The position numbers were made by a program, and so were the translations under genes. Below the pieces are notes generated by a model. It was not told the DNA's origin and made no database searches. It worked only from the letters and a program-made list of their open reading frames with translations. A stretch of DNA of 64,000 bases, from NCBI GenBank assembly GCA_013398275.1, contig VZSE01012476.1:1012580-1076579 (forward strand), given 5' to 3'. The first letter of the stretch is position 1. Every line of letters begins with the position of its first letter. Of the stretch, positions 57,801 to 64,000 are shown piece after piece. This stretch comes from Promerops cafer. Lineage: Eukaryota > Chordata > Aves > Passeriformes > Nectariniidae.

Positions 57801-60800
57801 ACTCCCAGGAGTTTTGGTCTATAGAAGTAACAAAGTCCCTGAACACTGAATGGATCTAGTGCTCTAGAGGTCATCAATTACAATGTTGCAATGCTTAAAG
57901 ACATTAATCAGAGTGAAATATTAGTTATAATGCCTTCTGAAGCTTAAGGAAAGGCTTCTAAGAAAGAATGATCTACAGGTTTGAAAACAAGTGTCACCTC
58001 AACAGCTGAAGATATTTCAGGTGGGTCACTGAAGTGCAAAAGTAAACTATGGTTTTTATCTGAAATTTACATACTGTTTCTTAAGAGAAACAGCATGAAA
58101 TATCGAACCAAATAGTAAAATTAGAGGGGACAGTATAAAGACAACAGTGCAAAACTCAAGAACTACCTAGCCTTTTCAAGCTGAAATTGTAATGGGATTA
58201 CTAAGCTAAAATTATGAGACAGCAAAAAAAATAACTCTATAGTATAAGAAAATACCTTCTCAGAGGAAGAAATCCTCCACGGCATAAATAAAATACTGTT
58301 CTAGTACTTTATGTGGCAGCTTATTGATCGTACGGACACAGCTTCATCTAGGAAGAGCATGCGTAGCCTCCCGCTGACCTGCAAGTACAGGCACCCAGCA
58401 TTACCAGCCAGTGCCTGCAGCCTGTCTGACCTGTTGGGCACCCAGCCAGAACCAGGAGTCTGCCTGAACACGAACTGATAAGATTAGAAACAAGGAATAC
58501 AGTGTACTACTACAGTCCATGCACAGCATACATCGCTGCAGCCCTGCACTGACGCTCCCCGCAAACCAAGTGCAGCATCTCTGCCAAACCCCACACGACA
58601 GAAAACAACCATTGTAGCTTCGGTGTATACAGCCAGCACTTTCCAATTTTCCCAAAACCCAGCTTCTCTAGTAATAATTCTGTGTTCGTAGGGCAACTTC
58701 CTTCAGAAGACTGAGAAACACACGAGGGTGGACTAGTGCTACAGGGGCAGGTTTTCAGCTGGGAAATGTGAAGCCCAGAAAGGTCATGCAGCTCGCTAGG
58801 CATCAATGACCGTGTTATGCATGTGCCTTGAAACCACAGCAGAGCTTTAGGGCAGCTGGGAAAAAATTGCCAGGGTTGAAATGTGCACAAGATCTTTAGG
58901 GCTGAGTTGAGCAAGCCTATCCATCTGTCTTTGAACATGGAACCCAGCTACCCGAACAAGTCATATGCTAAACGTTACCAGCGCTTGTCATGAACCATTC
59001 AGAAGGATGACATGAAGGGATTAAACTTAGCATTCACATTTGACATCAAGAGGAGTCCTACAGAGGCAAGTCACACTGACTCAAACTAATAGGGAGGGTT
59101 TGGGGCTAATGGCACAAAGCCCTCTCCACTGTCCCACAACTTTTTTAGGTCTGACTGAACCACTACGGGCCACCCCAATTCAGAAGAAAAAGTCCACTGT
59201 CAGCACTGGCACCCTTTGGTCACATCAGGTCCATCACACATTTTTCTAGCTTGCAAGTAAAACAACATCATCACACAGAAAAAATCACGAGTAAAAATAC
59301 TCCATTTCTGGAAAACATAATGGACATGAAGATGACACCCGCAAATGGCACATTTTCTGGAAAGTGTAAGTGCTCAGTGAATGATGAATTTTTCTGACAG
59401 AGCCCCTCAGCAATCCCCTCTCCTATGCTCACTCATTTCTGTGAAGATGGCTTCAGCTGCTGGGGTTTTAAATACTTCTGGCTATATTTTTCACAATACC
59501 CTTTAGTATGGTAGTTAATCTCCTGTGTCAAAACACGTTTTTAGCCATCTGCCAGACAAATAGAAAATCCTCAAGATCAGAGCCTTTGACACGTGGAACA
59601 TTACTCCTTTTTGGATGGCTTTTTGACAAAGTTCAAGTGCTGATAAGTGAAACTACAGCATCAGAAGCAAATAAATCAAAGAGAATGAACAAAAGTAAGG
59701 TAAGTCCCTGGGTTTATGTACACAGCACACTACTGAACAGCACTTCAGTCTGTGCAAGTCTGATCATTAAAAAGGCAAGCTGAAGACTACTTTCTGCCCA
59801 AGACAAAGCATGTCCCCTACCCAACCCTCTCCTGCTGTAATATATATAAATGCACATAAATGCCAGACTCCATCCACTTCCTTTTGTGTAACCCAGGGTA
59901 GGATCTTCACCTGATAGACAGTGTAACGAAAAAGGAAAGAAACAGGGGAGTGGAGAAATACTGTGAGATCTACTCCTTTAATCCACAGTACCCAGTCTAG
60001 GATGAGGCAGAGTTCTTTAAAAAGTGACAGAATGTCTCTTTTGGAGAATTTCTACAGAGTAGGTGAAAAACTTATTTAGCAAATTAGCACTGTTCCCTCT
60101 GCTTGCAAAACTTGTGTGAAGCCAAGGGCTAGCAAACAGTAGCCTTCCTCCTGAAACAGTGAAATTGATCTGCAAAGCTGATACACATGAGATTCATCCC
60201 GTGCAACTCCGGAGTGCAGCCCATCCGTCACTTTGCTCAGGCATGCTGACACATCATTTTCCTTATGTGCACATCTTACTCTCCACCAGTACCTACAACC
60301 CCATCTGGTAACGCACCACATCCCTATCCATCACTTCAGCCATGTTCTCTCTTCTGGGAGAAAGGAGAGACGCGTTTTGTTTTACTAGGTTGTTTCTTTT
60401 TCATGCAAATGTTGTTCCCAGTTTGTATTACGAGCAAACAAGCAATAACCCTTGCATCTGGAGTGGAAAACGCCGAGTTTGGGAGGAAATTACTAAAGAC
60501 TTGCATGCACTTAGCTGGCTATTAGATCTTAAGAACTCCTGAAAAAAAAATTAAGTGATAAACTGCAATAATTGTTAAAAAAAAACCCCCAAACTCCACA
60601 CTCAGTAAAGAAGGCAGATTTACCATAATGCCTCAACAATCTAAGGGAGCCATTTACTTTGACAGAACCTGAATTCCCCAAGCAATTCGACAGTGGTAAT
60701 GGAAACAGAGGAGCCAATAAATTATAACCTTGTGAGTAATGTGCCTACCATTATAAACCACTCTTAGCCTCCTGTCTATTCCCAGGGGGGCACACAGTTG

Positions 60801-63271
60801 TTGGATTTCCTTTCCTTCATTTTTCCAGTGTGCTCTTTCAGCAGTTGGACCCTTTTATAATGTCTAATACCATACTCTGCATTTAAACAGCCTTAATGTG
60901 AACATCTCAAAATATGCAGTATCCTTTAGAACAAGACTGTTGGTTTTTTACAGGCTGAAACAGAGGCATTGGGTCACACCATTATACACTGATAGACTCC
61001 CAAATATTGTTCAATCATATATTAGATCTCTCATACTGAAGATGTGTACCACGTATCTCCAAACACCTACAGTATTCCAGGAGTGTTTCTGAAGAATGGT
61101 CTTGGACAACTTTAGAAACAGCACCAGTGCCAGTTCACCCCCACCTCAGCCCCTCTCTTACACTGGATTTCAGCAGTCTGTACAGACCAAGTCTGTGACA
61201 AACTATGGGAAAAGAAAGGCCAGAGACCCGATAAAGAAATACAAACCCCACAGAGTTTTGCCCAAGCAATAAACAACATGTGTTGATTTCAGAAAACAGC
61301 ATCTACACAAAGAAGACTTCTCCAAAGTATAAGGTGCAGAAGCAAAATACAGGCATGACAGCAACACAGAGGCTGACCCTGCTCTGTCCTCTAAGGTTCA
61401 TTAAAACTCTCACAGAAACAGATCCCTGGTGTGATTCTAACATATCGGTCCAAGGATCTGGGCAAGATTAAAGTCTGATAGAAGTGACCTTGGCTCTCTG
61501 CCATTACACTTCACAATCAGCAGTTTCCTTCCTAACCAAAAAGCCCGTGATGGTATGTCCTATTTTATATACTGCATTATCTAAAATGAAAGGTAATAAT
61601 TAGTAAAATAGTGTAATTTGCATTTAAGCCCCAGGCAGCAAATCTACAGCAATTTCTGAAATATACATATATATATCACAAAGAATCACTTCTGCTGTCT
61701 TCAAGGCAGCTGAGCTGTCAAAGACCAACACAAGAGAGAAAGGGATGTAATTCTTCTCTTCCGTATCAGCCTCAGAAAGCTTGATTCTAGCCTGGATTGT
61801 ACCATCTATTGTTTAGTACAGAGAGAGGTTCTGCACTCTTGTCTCCAGGACTGCTCAGCAATCAGCTGTATCAGCAGCTCCAAGAAGGATTATTCTCCCC
61901 TGCTGCTTTTTTTAAAAGCAGATTAGTTCAGACTTTCTTTCACTGTAATGAACCTTGTAAGGATCAAGCACATTGCATTGATTTCCAGGATAAAATTGTG
62001 CTATCAGTCAAAAGGCCAAGCAAACACTTTCACAGACCCACTCTGTCCCAGCAGACCCACTGCCCCAGAATTACCCATTAACCCCAGCAAAGGGAAAAGA
62101 ATCACAATTGTTAACCATAATAGCCAAAATGTGATTCTCACATCGTGTAATTTTGCTCTCTGTCAAATTCAGATGGGTAACAACCCTCACAGAAATGGAC
62201 AACAGAACTGCCAACACTCACCAAAGTGCTATGCAATCAAAGACAGAAAATTATAAAAAGCAATGTGTTTTTATTTACTACATGATATCTGCAATAATGG
62301 CTAGGGAAGCAAATTTTTAAAAGCCTGACAATTTATGGCAAAATAATAAAAATTCAATTTCCCTAAAAATTTGCAAATAGCTTTCCCCATCAAGCATCTT
62401 CTTACATGTGCACACACCACTGTAATATGCAAGCTTGACTAGGGCTTAAAGATTTGATAACCAGAGATTGTCTTCTTGTTGGATGGTCACAAAAGCCTAG
62501 TGAGAGTGCAAGACCCTGCCCCTCCAACACAAACACTGCAGGTGTAACCAGCAGACCCTGCCTCCCTCAAGAGACACCTGCCTGGACTTCAAACCAGACC
62601 ATGGGATATTATACTGTACCTAATGAATGCAAACTTCCCTTTCTATAATGCTGAAACTAAGAAGACAGGAGTTGTCTGCACTAAGCTTAGTTGAAAAACA
62701 AGTAAAAAAAGCAGAAGACAGAATTTCATTGCCTTTCTTCTTTAAATTGGACAAGTCATTATTAAATACCTGAAGCTCATGGAAGACTATAGCTCAGTAA
62801 TAAAGGATCTACCCTTCCAGAAATACTGCCTAGCATATTTCAATTCCAACTCCAGGACTTAATTTTATGGAGCAATGTATGGCATTTGCCATAATTTCCT
62901 GCAGGGAAAACTTTGAAACACCAGTACAGGTCTATTCCTATTTTTGTGGGGAAAAAAAAAAAAAAGATAAAAAGCAGGAAATTGATTAATTGAAACATTC
63001 ACTATAGAAATGCAACTTCACAAGGAATCTCTACACTGAACTTTTAAAATCAAAAGCCTGTACAGTAAACTACAGCTCAGGTGGATTTTGAAAAAGATCA
63101 GACAATTAAACATATCCAGGATAAATATGACATTAAAAGTGAGATTAAGTTCACAGTTTTAAGACCGTCTCCATTCCCAAGTCTCCTGAAGAGGTCCAAG
63201 AGTAAATTTTATCAGATCGCATGGAAGAGCAATACAGAACAGTGGGAGGAACTGATCTTGCCCCCTCCGAG
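54871..63271. other. Unannotated DNA, no gene seen
   Basis: A GATA/TATA-rich run (54951-54992), A17 (56158-56174), T15 (57380-57394) and A14 (62952-62965) are the only low-complexity features. Frames reach 142 codons (58510-58938, minus strand) in a slightly GC-richer stretch at 58330-58900, without recognisable content. No CR1 or LTR piece was seen in these 8.4 kb, which makes it the longest repeat-poor stretch. Repeat-poor DNA just before a CpG island could be regulatory landscape, but that is inference. Confidence 0.45.
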
Positions 63272-63293
63272 CCAATGAAACCCTTGTCATTGG
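63272..63293. promoter_or_regulatory. Inverted pair of CCAAT boxes
   Basis: CCAATGA (63272-63278) and TCATTGG (63287-63293) form a perfect 7-bp inverted repeat, so CCAAT is present on both strands with an 8-base spacer. CCAAT is the recognition core of NF-Y, which typically binds within a few hundred bases of transcription starts. The pair lies about 130 bp left of the CpG island, a plausible promoter-proximal position for a transcript starting in the island in either direction. Binding itself is inferred. Confidence 0.5.
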
Positions 63294-63414
63294 GTTAAGG
63301 GCGCAAGATGGGGCACTCGATTGAAGAGTTCAATAAATAAATGCACACGCTGCAGTACTCGCCTTCGATAAATCACACACCTTATACATAAAAATGAAAT
63401 TACATTCCCTTGAG

Positions 63415-64000
63415 AGGGGAAGCTTCAGCTTCAAACCCCGCTCCGTTCCGGCTGTCAGGAGGCTCTGTGGGGTTGTAAGCGCACCGGCAGCGCCCGGAGA
63501 GCGCGGGGGAGAATTCCGGGGTTAGAGGAACACGCCGGGCTCGGGACCGGCCGAGCATTCCCAGAGACTTCCCCGCGCAAGCAGCGCGAGGGTGGGAGCC
63601 GGCTCCTGCCCGCACCTGACAGGCACCTGGCGCAGCCGGATAAAAGCGCTTTCGAGGCACTCTGTGGTTCATAACTCCACGTCCGGCTCTGCTACACCGG
63701 GGGCGGCCCCGGGGCCCGCCGATGCAGCAGCTGCCCGACAGCCGGTATAAACCCACCCAAAGGGGGGTGTCCCGGGGCGGTCCCGGCCGCTCCCGCCGCC
63801 CGCGGCCGCCCAGAGTACTTTGAGGACATCCTCGTCCGAGCCTCCCATCCTTAGATCGGGGGAGCTACCACGACAGCCGGTCACGAGTGCGGGCCAAGCG
63901 CACGCCGATGCCCGCGGGCAGACACTCCCTGCCGCCCGCGGGACGTCCCGCCGGCAAACCGGGGCCGCCCGGCGCTCCGCGGGGACGCGCGCTCGCCCGG
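63415..64000. promoter_or_regulatory. CpG island, probable promoter / first-exon region (runs off the window)
   Basis: Roughly 70 CpGs by hand count in about 580 bp, with high GC, in sharp contrast to the preceding 63 kb. GC boxes (GGGGGCGGCCCC near 63699-63710, GGGGCGG near 63774) and a GCGGCCGC site (63802-63809) are present. TATA-like sequences read on the + strand as GATAAAAG (near 63639) and GGTATAAACCC (near 63743). Such islands mark promoters of most vertebrate genes. Direction is undecided. A minus-strand frame (63400-63756, 118 codons) and a + strand frame starting at ATG 63908 and open to the edge are both unrecognisable and could be chance products of GC-rich DNA. Confidence 0.85.

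Noticed and set aside
63400..63756. 118-codon minus-strand frame in the CpG island as a first coding exon
   Set aside because: GC-rich DNA has few stops, the frame is unrecognisable and runs into non-island sequence. It is noted only under the island.
1..64000. Mobile gene cluster, CRISPR array, phage or other prokaryote-type system
   Set aside because: No coding density, no regularly spaced repeats, and clear avian CR1 elements throughout the right half show this is vertebrate nuclear DNA.

Overview
The window looks like vertebrate, almost certainly bird, non-coding nuclear DNA. The main clue is five CR1 LINE fragments whose ends carry the typical avian CR1 tail (a guanine-poor ATTCTRTG-type octamer next to a conserved 'GATGATCTTTAAGG'-like block). 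It also holds a relic of an avian endogenous-retrovirus LTR of a type I remember from songbirds, and repeated A/C-rich (AAACC/AACC) tracts common in bird introns and intergenic DNA. Base composition is AT-rich and CpG-poor for about 63 kb. I found no rRNA, tRNA, CRISPR array, prokaryotic operon or complete protein-coding gene. Every open frame is short (187 codons at most), overlaps others at random, and carries no recognisable domain, except for the decayed reverse transcriptase inside one CR1 copy.

Layout. 1-6468: unannotated AT-rich DNA with a GGT repeat at the extreme left, a 16-bp palindrome, and a small homeodomain-core/inverted-repeat cluster near 4.94-5.01 kb. 6469-6577: assembly gap. 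6578-15.5 kb: a (GCT)12 tract in a CpG-richer patch, an (AC)n microsatellite, two A/C-rich tracts, a small CR1 tail, and a possible regulatory block at 15.07-15.48 kb. That block shares an exact 25-bp word with 11.9 kb and contains an RFX-type X-box and a TAATTA-centred palindrome. 15.5-34.7 kb: mostly featureless, with a related repeat pair (19.40 and 20.39 kb), a near-perfect 49-nt stem-loop (23.57 kb) and the LTR relic (26.8 kb). 34.7-35.8 kb: two CR1 fragments in opposite orientation. 35.8-49.3 kb: featureless apart from two compact stem-loops (38.5 and 43.0 kb) and a CpG-rich patch near 47.1 kb. 49.3-52.2 kb: the longest CR1 copy, with a frameshifted reverse-transcriptase remnant and a palindromic segment in its body, then another CR1 tail. 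52.2-63.25 kb: unannotated DNA with a GC-richer patch at 54.4-54.9 kb. 63.27 kb to the right edge: a pair of inverted CCAAT boxes leading into a strong CpG island that runs off the window.

Interpretation. The most likely reading is an intergenic region or a very long intron ending at a CpG-island promoter at the right edge. The transcribed direction cannot be decided: TATA-like elements sit in the island, and short open frames occur on both strands. I did not find a convincing undescribed system. The observations most worth checking are the 23.57-kb stem-loop, the 25-bp repeated word with its adjacent hairpin, the promoter-proximal inverted CCAAT pair, and the hairpin-plus-T6 at 43.0 kb. CpG counts were made by eye, and repeat family assignments rest on remembered consensus features, not on a search.
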